DNA of 64,000 bases from a bacterium (GTDB lineage Bacteria > Desulfobacterota > Deferrisomatia > Deferrisomatales > Deferrisomataceae), in assembly GCA_027021615.1 (NCBI GenBank), contig JALUTY010000114.1, positions 1 to 64,000 of the forward strand. Direction: 5' to 3'. The translations under genes were made by a program, and so were the position numbers. This document shows positions 1-9,610 of this stretch, piece after piece (position 1 is the first letter of the stretch; each line of letters opens with the position of its first letter). The notes under the pieces were generated by a model that saw only the letters and a program-made list of their open reading frames with translations, ran no database searches and was not told where the DNA came from.

Positions 1-330
<330 letters not shown>

Positions 331-369
331 GCTTCGCCTTTCCCCGGCGCATCTCCTCGGCTTCGAAGC

Positions 370-540
370 CTGAGCCCGGCCAGGGACGCGGCCGGGGAGG
401 ACATCCGGCAGGTTCTCTCCACCCTGACGAGCCTGCACATCCGGGGAGAGTACGACGGCTACCGGTGCCGGGGCGACCGCGACAACGTCGTGCTCGGCGC
501 ACCGCAGCCTTCGGGCGGGCGGATCCTGAACTTAGTTTTT
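370..540 (+). pseudogene. 3' fragment of an unidentified gene, abutting the insertion sequence
   Basis: A readable frame runs from about 370 and includes DIRQVLSTLTSLHIRGEY followed shortly by DNVVLGAP. This pattern resembles the end of secreted laminin-B-like or PEP-CTERM-type extracellular proteins, in which a strand near 'LEIRGEY' is followed by 'DNV'. There is no start codon with a ribosome binding site, and the frame runs into the insertion sequence without a clear stop. I read it as a leftover of a larger gene whose other part was lost near the transposon insertion. The family assignment is tentative. Confidence 0.35.
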
Positions 541-2270
541 GGAGCCGGGCGTTTTTACACTACACGGTGCCGCCCCATGGGGTCTTGGGGACCGGGGGGA
601 GGTCCAGGGTCCGGAGAATCTGCGCCTGCCCCCTCGTGGGCCGGGTCGCCATACGCGTCGTGGTGGCTCCCACCACGAGCTCCACCACCCTGCTCCGCTG
701 GAGGAGAGCCAGCGCGCGGGGCACCGACAGCCCCAGGGGCCGAAGCCGGTTTCGCATCCAGCGCTCCAGTTGCAGCGCCAGCACGCACACGAAGATGTGC
801 GCACGGATCCGACGCTCGGTCCAGTGGTACGCGGGTCGCACCTTCACCGTGCTCTTCAGGCACCGCCACCCCCGCTCGATCTCCGCCAGCTCCTTGTACC
901 GGGCGATGACCTCTTCGGGCGCAAGCTCCATGTCGGTGGTCTCCACCAGGAGCACCCCGTCGATCCTGGCCTCCCACAGCAGCGCCTTGCGGTTCTTGCT
1001 CACCTGGAGCCCCTCGGCCTCCGAGAGGGTGATGTCGTAGAACTTCAGGAGCCCTTTGTCCCGCAGGTAGTCCCGAATCCGATCGTACGTTCCCTGGGGG
1101 GTGGGCCGTTGGCCACGCCCCGACGGCCGAGCCAAGGCCTCCAGCCGTTGCCGGATCCATGCGTCGGCTTGGGCCAGCCGACGTTTGCGAGCCGCTTTCG
1201 TCTCCCGTGCGATCGTGGGAGAGTAGGCGATCACGAACCGCACCCCTTGCCGGACGTCTTCGAAGAACTGCTCCGTGTGTCCCTTTCGGTCGAACCGACG
1301 CCACAGCCGGCCGATCACCTCCCGCGCCACGGTGTTTCGGCGCAGGGGATGGGCCACGATGAAACCCACCCCTTCCGTGAGCAGACACTCCAGGTTGGCG
1401 TCCGTGAGCATGCCCCGGTCCCCCACGAAGATCACCCGCCCAATGTCGAAGCGCTTCTTCAGATCCCGCACCACCTCGGCCACCGTGGTCTTGTCCGCCG
1501 TGTTCCCGGGGAACACGTGGTGGCACAAGGGGATCCCCTCCCGGCTCATCACCACCCCGATCACCACCTGCCGCCGGTCCCCTCGACCGTCCCGGTGCAG
1601 GTCCTCCTCTTCCAGGGAACGGTCCCCCTCGAAGTAGGTGGACGTGATGTCGTAGAACACCAGGTCCTTAGCCTTGCCTTCCTCCAGAACCCGCCGGGCC
1701 ACGGCCCGCTCCACCTCGTCCTTCTGCTCGATCAACCGGTCCATCGCCCGGAGCAGGTGGTGGTACGACGGGGCCTCCCCCAGACCGAACACCCCGTCCA
1801 TCCAGTCGAGCAGCGCCCACTTGCTCGTGGGCTCACACAGACGGTTCACCACCAAGAGCCGAATCATCTCGGCAGCCCCGAAGGACGATCGGCCCACGAG
1901 GCCCGCTTCCCCCATGGCCTCGCTCAATCCCAACCGATCCCACACCCCGGCCACCGCGTAAACGTGGCCGAAATCCCAGGCCTTCAGAGCGGTAGCAAAG
2001 CCGGCCGCCCCGGTCTGGCCCTTCGCTCGCCCCTTGCCCGCCCCCCGGATCTCCAGGGCCGCGCGCAAGAACCCTTCGCCCAGCTTCTGCAGAGTGTCCG
2101 TCCCGAGCTTGTCCAGGGGGCCGAGGTTCAGCAGGACACGATTTCGGGGGGCATTGCCTTTCGCCGGATCCCGGTAGCTCTCGCATACCTGGACCGAGGT
2201 GTAGACCTTGCCGCGCTGCTTCTGGCGATGGAGCCGAACATACATAACCTACATGATACACCCACAAGCT
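541..2270. mobile_element. IS1634-family insertion sequence (ends approximate)
   Basis: A complete transposase gene occupies nearly all of this stretch. The boundaries are estimated from a weak inverted similarity: the left end near 546 begins GAGCCGGGCG and the complement of 2254-2263 begins GAGCTTGTGG. About half of the first 20 bases match, so the true ends are not proven. No target duplication was recognised. A related but degenerate copy lies at 16115-16424. Confidence 0.5.
560..2245 (-). CDS. IS1634-family transposase
   Basis: This 561-residue protein is a DDE transposase of the IS1634 branch of the IS4-like group. The three acidic positions are visible: D in YDITSTYFEG, D in FVGDRGMLTDANL, and E in ELAEIERGWRCLKS, followed by the typical RPAYHWTERRIRAHIF segment. 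The length is normal for the family and there is no internal stop, so the element is probably still active. The ATG lies just inside the right end of the element, as usual in these elements. A second copy of the family is broken at 16.1-16.4 kb. Confidence 0.9.
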   Translation of the reverse strand: MYVRLHRQKQRGKVYTSVQVCESYRDPAKGNAPRNRVLLNLGPLDKLGTDTLQKLGEGFLRAALEIRGAGKGRAKGQTGAAGFATALKAWDFGHVYAVAGVWDRLGLSEAMGEAGLVGRSSFGAAEMIRLLVVNRLCEPTSKWALLDWMDGVFGLGEAPSYHHLLRAMDRLIEQKDEVERAVARRVLEEGKAKDLVFYDITSTYFEGDRSLEEEDLHRDGRGDRRQVVIGVVMSREGIPLCHHVFPGNTADKTTVAEVVRDLKKRFDIGRVIFVGDRGMLTDANLECLLTEGVGFIVAHPLRRNTVAREVIGRLWRRFDRKGHTEQFFEDVRQGVRFVIAYSPTIARETKAARKRRLAQADAWIRQRLEALARPSGRGQRPTPQGTYDRIRDYLRDKGLLKFYDITLSEAEGLQVSKNRKALLWEARIDGVLLVETTDMELAPEEVIARYKELAEIERGWRCLKSTVKVRPAYHWTERRIRAHIFVCVLALQLERWMRNRLRPLGLSVPRALALLQRSRVVELVVGATTTRMATRPTRGQAQILRTLDLPPVPKTPWGGTV

Positions 2271-2439
2271 CATTTGGCAAGCCAGATAGACAGCATATTA
2301 TTCCCTACCTAGCTGACGGTGAAAATGCATTTCTGCCGCGATGGCAACGGGTTAGACTCCGCTTCTTGCTCCGGGGGTGTCAAGCTCGTTGGGGGCAATT
2401 CAAAATTACGAATGACAAACGGCTGTGCGTCGGCAGGAA

Positions 2440-2489
<50 letters not shown>

Positions 2490-2767
2490 CAAATATTTGA
2501 AAATCAACCAATATAAAATAGAAAAGTTTCTTTAGTATGTGTGGCGTCGTTTCGATAAGGACCCCAGCACTTGCGGTTGCTACAAAAAGCAACCTGGACA
2601 GGTGGGCGCCTGGCACATGTAGCTGGCACATGCTGGCAGACCTCTTCTCTCGGCTTGCGCCAGGGGGCGGTTTATAAGGCGCTTACGCATAGGCGTTTGT
2701 GCAACCTGAATATTCTAGATTTATAGTAAAAGCGTCGTTGTTTTTTTGGTAATGGAGAGGGAATCAG

Positions 2768-4093
2768 TTGCGTTTTGCCGCCGCCAATAACGAGGGAAAA
2801 CTTCGTTTCGAAGCAAGGGAACCTTTTCGGATCCTCGTGGTGGACGATAATGCCCGTTTTAGAGAGATGATGTCGCGATGCCTGAAGAGGTTGGGGCATG
2901 AGGTGGTCACCGCGGTCGATGGGTTCAGGGCATGGATGTGTTTCCGTGAGACACCTTTTCCGATCGTGGTGGCAGATCTTCGCATGCCGGGACTGAATGG
3001 GATCGAACTTTTGAAGAAAATCAGGCTCGAATGCCCTGAGACAGAGGTCATATTGGTGTCTGGACTCGCGGAAATATCCATCGTGATCGAGGGACTTCGG
3101 TGGGGAGTTGCGAATTTCATTGTGAAGCCCTTTACTGAGTCCGAGTTTGTCCGACAATTGGAACCCAGTTTCTACCGGCTGACTTTAGCGCTGGAGCGAG
3201 CAAAAGTCAAAGAGGAACTTTATAGTTTACAGAAAAGAGAGGAGAGAGAGTGCCGGATGCTAGCGCTCGGGCGCCTCATTTCGGGTTTGGTTCGTGAGAT
3301 CAACACACCGTTGGCCTTCGTTAGTACGAAGGCACAGTTGCTGCGGGGATTTTGCGATGAGATCTACAGGCAGGTGTCGGAGGGTGCTTCTCCCGACAAA
3401 CGGGCCTTAGAGGAAATGCAGGGATTGCTTAAAAACCTCTGCCGCGGGGTTGATCGGATCGAAGCATTGATCGAGTCCGTTCGCATCTTCGGGCGGGCGC
3501 CAAGGGGATATTGCCCCGAAACCGTGTTGGTTGAACTCATGCGGTCCGCCTTCCAGGAGTCGCTTGCGAGGAAACCTCGGGAAGTCAACGCCGAGTTTCT
3601 GCCTCCTCCGGAGAGTTTCCTAGTCGAGGTGCACAAGACGGAAATGATCGGTTGCTTCGTCAATCTGTTGGTGAATGCATTTGAGGCCGCCGGGTACGGT
3701 GGATCCACGGTCCGGTTCTTTACGCGGGAGATCCCCTACGGAACCCCTGCGTTCTTCGGTCTGGTGGAGGTGGTCATCGAGGACGACGGCCCAGGGATCC
3801 CTCAAGCGGTCCTCGACGAGATGTTCATCCCGTTTTTCACGACGAAAGAACAGGGAACCGGCCTTGGGCTCAGCATCGCGTATGAGGCGGCAAAGCGCAA
3901 TGGGGCCCAAATGGAAGTCGAAAGCAGGGAAGGAAGGGGAACCGTTATGACGGTCCGGCTGCCACTCCGATTCGCCGACAACGCCAACGTCGTCGGGGAG
4001 CGAAACAGAAAGATGAACAGCCCGGAGAAAAATCTCAGGGGGGCTGCTGACACAAGGTGTTCTGGCAAGGCCGATGCGCAAGACGTCGGATAA
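2768..4093 (+). CDS. Receiver-ATPase hybrid protein, histidine kinase-like but lacking the phospho-acceptor His
   Basis: This 441-residue protein has an N-terminal receiver domain (acidic pair D26-D27, phospho-acceptor D70 in VVADLRMPG, Lys in FIVKPF), a short coiled coil, a dimerisation-helix region and a C-terminal HATPase_c domain. N box [11 protein letters not shown]1 EDDGPGIP, F box FIPFFTTKE and G2 GTGLGLSI are all intact. The H box reads [14 protein letters not shown] where kinases have HEINxPL: codon 176 (3293-3295) is CGT, Arg, one transition away from His. A TTG start after GGAGAGGG is chosen because no upstream ATG fits. It opens the chemosensory cluster and may sense or bind phosphoryl groups without autophosphorylation. 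Confidence 0.8.
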   Translation: MRFAAANNEGKLRFEAREPFRILVVDDNARFREMMSRCLKRLGHEVVTAVDGFRAWMCFRETPFPIVVADLRMPGLNGIELLKKIRLECPETEVILVSGLAEISIVIEGLRWGVANFIVKPFTESEFVRQLEPSFYRLTLALERAKVKEELYSLQKREERECRMLALGRLISGLVREINTPLAFVSTKAQLLRGFCDEIYRQVSEGASPDKRALEEMQGLLKNLCRGVDRIEALIESVRIFGRAPRGYCPETVLVELMRSAFQESLARKPREVNAEFLPPPESFLVEVHKTEMIGCFVNLLVNAFEAAGYGGSTVRFFTREIPYGTPAFFGLVEVVIEDDGPGIPQAVLDEMFIPFFTTKEQGTGLGLSIAYEAAKRNGAQMEVESREGRGTVMTVRLPLRFADNANVVGERNRKMNSPEKNLRGAADTRCSGKADAQDVG

Positions 4094-4251
4094 AGTGGAT
4101 TCGCGCAGGTAGGGTGATTTTTTCAGTCACATCACGAGAAAGCCTTGCCTTCAAAGGCCATAATGGAGACAGGAGCTTTTGTGATCCAGCAAAAAGGTCG
4201 CGGACACAACTGGATCCCGCACGCCGTCACCTTCAGGAAGGAGCAATCGCA

Positions 4252-6165
4252 ATGGCACTGAAAAAGCACACTGCACTGGGTTCCGACACGGCGAGCAAGC
4301 CGAAGGTGACCTCTGAGCAGAGGCTGGAGGCTGAGGAGAAACGCCGACGCGCGCGTACCTTGGCCAAGAAGCAGCAGGCGGCCGAGCGGATTTCCGCGGC
4401 ATCGACCCAGCTGGCATCCGCAGTTTCCGAGGCCGTGGCCGCCCAAGAGGAACTGAACCGTTCCATGGAGCAGATCGCAGGAGGGGCCGAGCAAGCCGCC
4501 GGCGCATGTCAGGAGAGCCTGGCCGCGATGAACCAAGTGGACGGCCGGCTGCGACAGCAAGGCGAGGTGGCCGAGCTGGCGCGAAGAAAGAGTACCGAGC
4601 TCCAGGGGATGATGGATCGGGTAGGAAGCGAGATCACATCTCTGGTGGAGAACGTCAAGGTGGGGGCCAAGCGGCAGATGAAATCGGTGAAACGGATCGG
4701 CGAACTGGAGCAGCAGGCCGGCCGGATCACCGAGGCGGTGAAGGCGGTGATGCGAATCGCGGATCAGACCAACCTGCTTGCTCTGAATGCCGCGATCGAG
4801 GCGGCCCGGGCGGGGAAACATGGAAAGGGGTTCGCAGTGGTGGCCGACACGGTCCGGGGGTTGGCCGAGACCTCGGCCAAGAATGCGGCCAATATCGACG
4901 AGTTGATCCAGCAGGTACAGGAAAAGACGCAAGCGGTGTCCGGGGGGGTGCGGGCAGCGGCGGAGTCCGCCCGAGCCGAAGTGGAAAAGGGCGCAGCCGT
5001 TGCGGAGCAGCTCGCGAAGATCAAGTCTCAGACGGAGAAAATCCGGGCCGCCGCTGACGAGATCGCCCAGGCCGCCGCCGAGGCCTCCCTGGCGGGGGAG
5101 CAGGCCCAGAAAGGCAGCGAGCAGATCGCGGCGGCAGCGGAGGAACAGTCGTCGGCTTGTGAGGAGTGTCTCAAAAGCCTGGAGCAACAAGCGCAGGCGC
5201 TTTCCGAGAGCGAGAAGGCGGCCCAGGAGTTGGAGGAACTGGCCGACGAACTCAAGAGCAGCACCGACATTGCCAAGAGCGCGGAGGAAGTTGCTGCAGC
5301 CGCGGAGGAACTTTCGGCAGCGGTGGAGGAGATCAACCGGGCCTCAGCAGAGATCGTGACAGCGATAGACCAGATCAGCCGGGGTGCCGAGCAGCAGGCC
5401 TCCGCAGCGGAGGAGGCCGTGGCCGGAATCGCCCAGATCGAGAAAAGCGCCAACGTGGCGGAAGCAAAAGCTCGGGAAGGGGCGGACGCTGGCGCGGAGA
5501 TTGTTGAGCTCGTGGCAGAGAACAAAAAGCTCGTGGAGGAAATGATAGAGGGGATTCGGGAATCGGCTCGAACCGGACGGGCAAACCTGGAGGCGATCCA
5601 GGAGCTCGAGGCGTTGAGCCGCCGGATCGACAAGATCGTGGATGGGATCGCGACGGTAGCGATCCAGACGAGCATGCTGGCGGTTACGGGTGCGGTGGAA
5701 GCGGCCCGGGCCGGAGAGTTTGGGAAGGGGTTCGCCGTGGTGTCCACAGACATCCAGAACTTGGCCACGGACGCGGCCCAGAACGCCGAACAGATCAAGG
5801 ATCAAGTGAAAGCGATCCAAGATCACGTGGGGATCGTGCGTACCGAGCTGAACGAGATCGCAGACGTGTCCCTAGCCGAGGCCGAAAAGGCTGCCATCGT
5901 GAGCGAGAATCTGGTGGTGGCGGAGAAGGAGACCAAGGTGGTTTTGAGTGGGAACCGCGAGGTTCTGGAAGGCACCACAGAGATCGCGGCCGCGGTCACC
6001 CAAGCGAAGAAAGGGATGGAGCAGATCAGCGCGGCGGCAGAAGAGGCGAGCCAGGCGACGGCCCAGTCGTCGGCTGCAGCCCGGCAACTCTCTCAAGGGG
6101 CGACCGAGCTTGCAGCGGCGATCGAAGAGATCGCATCGACCGCCGACGAGCTCCAGGCCGGGTAG
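4252..6165 (+). CDS. Cytosolic methyl-accepting chemotaxis protein with two signalling tips
   Basis: This 637-residue chemoreceptor has no membrane segment and no recognisable sensor domain. It is almost entirely coiled coil. Two copies of the receptor hairpin tip are present: a canonical one near residues 165-215 ([26 protein letters not shown]) and a diverged one near 468-520 ([26 protein letters not shown]). I place the start at the ATG after AAGGAGCAATCGCA. A longer in-frame extension to 4057 overlaps the upstream gene and lacks conservation features. The protein would signal to the CheW/CheA encoded downstream, in the cytoplasm, somewhat like soluble FrzCD, but with two concatenated signalling modules. 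Confidence 0.85.
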   Translation: MALKKHTALGSDTASKPKVTSEQRLEAEEKRRRARTLAKKQQAAERISAASTQLASAVSEAVAAQEELNRSMEQIAGGAEQAAGACQESLAAMNQVDGRLRQQGEVAELARRKSTELQGMMDRVGSEITSLVENVKVGAKRQMKSVKRIGELEQQAGRITEAVKAVMRIADQTNLLALNAAIEAARAGKHGKGFAVVADTVRGLAETSAKNAANIDELIQQVQEKTQAVSGGVRAAAESARAEVEKGAAVAEQLAKIKSQTEKIRAAADEIAQAAAEASLAGEQAQKGSEQIAAAAEEQSSACEECLKSLEQQAQALSESEKAAQELEELADELKSSTDIAKSAEEVAAAAEELSAAVEEINRASAEIVTAIDQISRGAEQQASAAEEAVAGIAQIEKSANVAEAKAREGADAGAEIVELVAENKKLVEEMIEGIRESARTGRANLEAIQELEALSRRIDKIVDGIATVAIQTSMLAVTGAVEAARAGEFGKGFAVVSTDIQNLATDAAQNAEQIKDQVKAIQDHVGIVRTELNEIADVSLAEAEKAAIVSENLVVAEKETKVVLSGNREVLEGTTEIAAAVTQAKKGMEQISAAAEEASQATAQSSAAARQLSQGATELAAAIEEIASTADELQAG

Positions 6166-6220
6166 ACGGTGCGTCCGGTCCTCCTCGACCACATCGCTTG
6201 CCTTGATGGAGAGTGGACCC

Positions 6221-7837
6221 ATGGATTCCATGACGAGCATTCCCGAGGAGCCCTCCCGGTCTCCGATACTCGCGGCCGACGGTCCCCTCGGGGAGGAGCA
6301 GGCCGTGGGCCAATATGTGACGTGCTACGTGGGGGACGAGTGCTTTGCGTTTCCCATGGAGTCGGTGCTGGAGATCATCCGCCTGCCCGACGCCGTGCGC
6401 GTACCCCTCGCCCCTTCGTGTCTTCGGGGGCTGGCAAATTTGCGGGGAGCGGTGCTGCCCGTGGTGGATCTTCGAATGCTTCTGGGGTTGGCCGTGGCGG
6501 AACCCACCGACGCCACCCGGGTGGTGGTGGTGGATTGCGGCCGGCCGATCGGATTGATCGTTGACCGGATGGAGCGGGTGATCGGCGTGGAACCCGAGCG
6601 GATTGAGCCCTCGGCGGACGTGCGAACCACGGTCGATACGGAGCTTCTGGCCGGGGTGATCAAACCGCCAGGGGGCGAGGGCGCATTGATCCAGCTTCTG
6701 GACGCCCAAGCCCTGGTCGCGCGGGAGTTCAGCCTGAACGCGCAAGGGCCCAACGGGGTTTCGGGTGGTCCGGGTGTGGAGGTGGGGGCCGATCGGCCTG
6801 GCACGAAAGATGAGGATGAGGTCGAAGGGCAGCAGTTGGTGAGTTTTGGAGTGGACCAAGAGACGTACGCGTTCGAGATCTCAGAGGTGCAGGAGATCGT
6901 GCGGGTACCGGACGAGATCAGCAGGGTTCCGGGAGCAGGGGACCACGTGCTGGGCATCATCGACCTCAGGGGGCGGGTTCTGCCCCTGGTGAGCCTTCGG
7001 AGGCTGTTTGGTTTGGGGGAGGTTCCTCTGGATGACAACCATCGGATTCTCGTGGTGAGCGTGGAAAGCGAGGCGGCCCGGGCCCCCACGGTGGGGGGGG
7101 TGGTGGTGGACCGGGTGTACGAGGTGTTCCACACGCCAGAGGAGGGTCTGGAGCCGGTTCCTGCTTTCTTGGAAAAGCAGGGTGTGGAGGGCGTTCAGGC
7201 AATTTGTCGGCTGGCGAACGACAACCGGCTTGTCTCGGTGCTGACCGGCCAGACGCTGTTCCGCCATCCGAGCGTACAAGAGGCGCTTCGCGCCCAGAAG
7301 GAGGGTGAGGAAGTGCACGTCGACAAGAGGCCCTCGTGCTCCGAGGCGGGGGGGGACGAAAATCTGCAGTTCGTTGTGTTTCGGCTCGCGGGTCAGGAGT
7401 ACGGGGTGGAAATCGGGTGTGTACAAGAGATCATCTGGGTGCCCGAGGAGATGAGCCGGGTGCCGAAGACCCCGGAGTTCATCGAAGGGGTGGTGAACCT
7501 ACGGGGAACGGTGCTACCGGTGATGGACATGCGCACGCGGTTCGGGCTGGAGAAAATGGAGAGGAACGACGGACAACGCATCTTGGTGCTCAACCTCGAA
7601 GGGACGCGCACGGGCTTCATCGTGGACGCCGTGAGCGAGGTGCTTCGGGTACCTGCGGACAGTGTGGAAGCTGCACCTCGGCTTTCCGAAGCGCAGACCC
7701 GCATCGTGGCACACGTGGTGAACCTCAAAGAGCACGGGAGAGTGATTCAGATCCTTGAGGCGCGGGAGCTACTGGCTGCCGGGGAACACGAGGCTGTGGC
7801 CTCTGCGATGGCGCAAGAAGCGGCAACGGACACGTGA
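6221..7837 (+). CDS. cheW: CheW-type coupling protein with three CheW domains
   Basis: The 538-residue product consists of three successive CheW domains, roughly residues 28-170, 203-345 and 381-530. Each shows the family pattern of a strand such as YAFEISEVQEIV followed by a GxxxLRGxVLPVxxL segment (LANLRGAVLPVVDL, IIDLRGRVLPLVSL, VVNLRGTVLPVMDM). CheW links receptors to the CheA kinase, so a triple protein may bridge several partners. The start at 6221 has GGAG seven bases upstream; an ATG at 6206 lacks this. It lies between the soluble receptor and cheB on the same strand and is probably cotranscribed with them. Confidence 0.92.
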   Translation: MDSMTSIPEEPSRSPILAADGPLGEEQAVGQYVTCYVGDECFAFPMESVLEIIRLPDAVRVPLAPSCLRGLANLRGAVLPVVDLRMLLGLAVAEPTDATRVVVVDCGRPIGLIVDRMERVIGVEPERIEPSADVRTTVDTELLAGVIKPPGGEGALIQLLDAQALVAREFSLNAQGPNGVSGGPGVEVGADRPGTKDEDEVEGQQLVSFGVDQETYAFEISEVQEIVRVPDEISRVPGAGDHVLGIIDLRGRVLPLVSLRRLFGLGEVPLDDNHRILVVSVESEAARAPTVGGVVVDRVYEVFHTPEEGLEPVPAFLEKQGVEGVQAICRLANDNRLVSVLTGQTLFRHPSVQEALRAQKEGEEVHVDKRPSCSEAGGDENLQFVVFRLAGQEYGVEIGCVQEIIWVPEEMSRVPKTPEFIEGVVNLRGTVLPVMDMRTRFGLEKMERNDGQRILVLNLEGTRTGFIVDAVSEVLRVPADSVEAAPRLSEAQTRIVAHVVNLKEHGRVIQILEARELLAAGEHEAVASAMAQEAATDT

Positions 7838-7857
7838 AGGTACGGAGCTCGATAAAG

Positions 7858-8958
7858 ATGGGCGCGAGATATAAGGTCCTCGTGGTAGACGACTCAGCGC
7901 TGATGCGCAAATACCTGCGTCAGATGCTGGAGACGCAAGAGGACTTCGAGGTGTACACGGCCCGCGACGGCGAGGACGCCCTTCGTCGGATCCAGGAGGT
8001 CGACCCGGATGTGGTGAGCCTGGACATCAACATGCCGGTGATGGACGGTCTCACCTGTCTGAGCCACATCATGACGGAGTCACCGCGGCCGGTGGTGATG
8101 GTTTCGTCCCTCACCGAGAAGGGGGCCCTGGCCACGTTCGAGGCCCTCGAGCTGGGCGCTGTGGACTACCTGGCCAAGCCGGACGGCACCGTGTCGCTCC
8201 AGATCAAAGACCAGGCCGACGAGTTGATCCGAAAGGTGCGGGCGGCGCTCGGGGCGAAACGCCGCCCGCGGCGCAGCTCTGGGGAGCGGGTCCATCCCCC
8301 TCCGGAAAGACTAAGGAAGCCTCTGGCCGCTCCAGAGCCGGCAGAGAGGGCCCCGGAGGGCCTCGTTCTGATCGGGGTGTCCACGGGCGGGCCCCGGACC
8401 CTGGAGGAGATCCTTCCGGATCTGCCGGCGGATTTCCCGCTGCCCGCACTGGTGGCCCAGCACATGCCGGGCCACTTCACGCGGGTGTTCGCGGAGCGGC
8501 TGGACCGCCGGTGCGCGCTGCGCGTGAAAGAGATTCGGGGTCCGAGCCTTTTGGAAGCCGGGACGGTGTGGATCGCCCGGGGGGACGCCGATGTGGTGCT
8601 GAGCCGCCGGCGAAAAGGGCTCGTCGCCCTGGGCGTGCCGGCGGACGAGCGGTGTCTGTGGCATCCCAGCGTGGATCGCATGGTGCGCTCGGCCTTAGAG
8701 CACGTGCCGGCCGACCGGCTGATCGCGGTGGAGCTCACGGGAATGGGGGACGACGGTGCCGAGGCCATGGCAGAGGTGCACCGTCGGGGCGGGCGCACGG
8801 TGGCCGAGTCGGAGGATACGGCCGTGGTTTTCGGGATGCCCAAGGAGCTGATCGAGCGGGGGGGCGCCGACAAGGTGCTCCCGTGCCATCGGATCGCCCG
8901 GCAGCTCGTGCAGTGGGCCTACGAGGGAAGTGGAACGGCCGAGGCGGCCAAAGGCTGA
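7858..8958 (+). CDS. cheB: Protein-glutamate methylesterase CheB
   Basis: CheB removes methyl groups from chemoreceptor glutamates and is activated by phosphorylation from CheA. The 366-residue protein has a receiver domain (D11-D12, acceptor D56 in SLDINMPVMDG) joined by a variable linker to the methylesterase domain. The catalytic triad is recognisable: Ser in GVSTGGPRTL, His in AQHMPGHF and Asp in LTGMGDDGAEAM. I prefer the ATG at 7858, close to the receiver domain, over a GTG at 7834 that overlaps the upstream stop. With cheR two genes later it provides receptor adaptation. Confidence 0.95.
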   Translation: MGARYKVLVVDDSALMRKYLRQMLETQEDFEVYTARDGEDALRRIQEVDPDVVSLDINMPVMDGLTCLSHIMTESPRPVVMVSSLTEKGALATFEALELGAVDYLAKPDGTVSLQIKDQADELIRKVRAALGAKRRPRRSSGERVHPPPERLRKPLAAPEPAERAPEGLVLIGVSTGGPRTLEEILPDLPADFPLPALVAQHMPGHFTRVFAERLDRRCALRVKEIRGPSLLEAGTVWIARGDADVVLSRRRKGLVALGVPADERCLWHPSVDRMVRSALEHVPADRLIAVELTGMGDDGAEAMAEVHRRGGRTVAESEDTAVVFGMPKELIERGGADKVLPCHRIARQLVQWAYEGSGTAEAAKG

Positions 8959-8971
8959 AACGAGGAAACCG

Positions 8972-9607
8972 ATGGGACTGGTCAAAGCGGACGGGAAGCC
9001 GGCGGCAACGTCAAAGCCGAGCCCCCGCAAGTACACACGGGATCTCACGGGCCTGCTGGCCGAGCTCAACGACCAGCAGCCCAAGGCCCGGAGGTGGGCG
9101 GCCCGGGACCTGGTGGCCTACGGCGAAGAGGCGGTGGGGGCCCTGTGCGAGCGGCTCCGGACCGAGCCCGAGCCTTCGGTGCGCGAGGCCCTGTTCGATG
9201 CCCTGCTGGCCATCGGGGGCGATGCCGTGGTCGAGGGCCTGATTCCCCTGCTGAGAGGGGAGGACGCGGGGCTGCGAAACGGTGCGGTGGAGGTGCTGGG
9301 GCAGCTCCCCGAAGCCGTGGGCCCCCGGATGGAAGTTCTGCTGGCCGACCCGAACCCGGACGTGCGGCTGTTCGGCCTGGACATCCTCCGAGACCTGCCC
9401 CACCCGGAGGCGCCCCGATGGCTGATGGGGGTGTTGGAGCAGGACCCCCACGTGAACGTCGTCACCGTGGCCCTGGACCGATTGGCCGAGGTGGGCACCC
9501 CCGAGATGACCCCGGCGGTCCGGGCGGTGAAAGACCGGTTTCCCGACGAGCCGTTCGTGGCCTTTGCGGTGGACACGGCGCTCGATCGGATCCTCGGGGG
9601 CGAATGA
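8972..9607 (+). CDS. HEAT-repeat protein of the chemosensory cluster
   Basis: The 211-residue product is made of alpha-helical HEAT/PBS-lyase-type repeats, for example ARRWAARDLVAYGEEAVGAL and LRNGAVEVLGQLPEAVGP. It has no catalytic motif, signal peptide or membrane segment. GAGGAA precedes the chosen ATG by about six bases; the 14-residue upstream extension overlaps cheB. It sits between cheB and cheR with very short gaps (13 and 3 bases), which implies translation in one operon. HEAT proteins usually act as protein-binding scaffolds, so a role in array assembly or regulation of CheB/CheR is a reasonable inference, not shown. Confidence 0.75.
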   Translation: MGLVKADGKPAATSKPSPRKYTRDLTGLLAELNDQQPKARRWAARDLVAYGEEAVGALCERLRTEPEPSVREALFDALLAIGGDAVVEGLIPLLRGEDAGLRNGAVEVLGQLPEAVGPRMEVLLADPNPDVRLFGLDILRDLPHPEAPRWLMGVLEQDPHVNVVTVALDRLAEVGTPEMTPAVRAVKDRFPDEPFVAFAVDTALDRILGGE

Positions 9608-9610
9608 GAG

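Noticed and set aside
2610-2632. TGGCAC-type sequences resembling a sigma-54 promoter upstream of the receiver/kinase gene
   Set aside because: The -12 element does not match (GGCA instead of TTGC) and the motif is a 10-base direct repeat, so the likeness is probably chance.
5948-6220. N-terminal extension of the triple CheW protein
   Set aside because: It lies within the receptor gene in another frame and is Arg/Ser rich; the ATG at 6221 has a binding site and precedes the first CheW domain directly.
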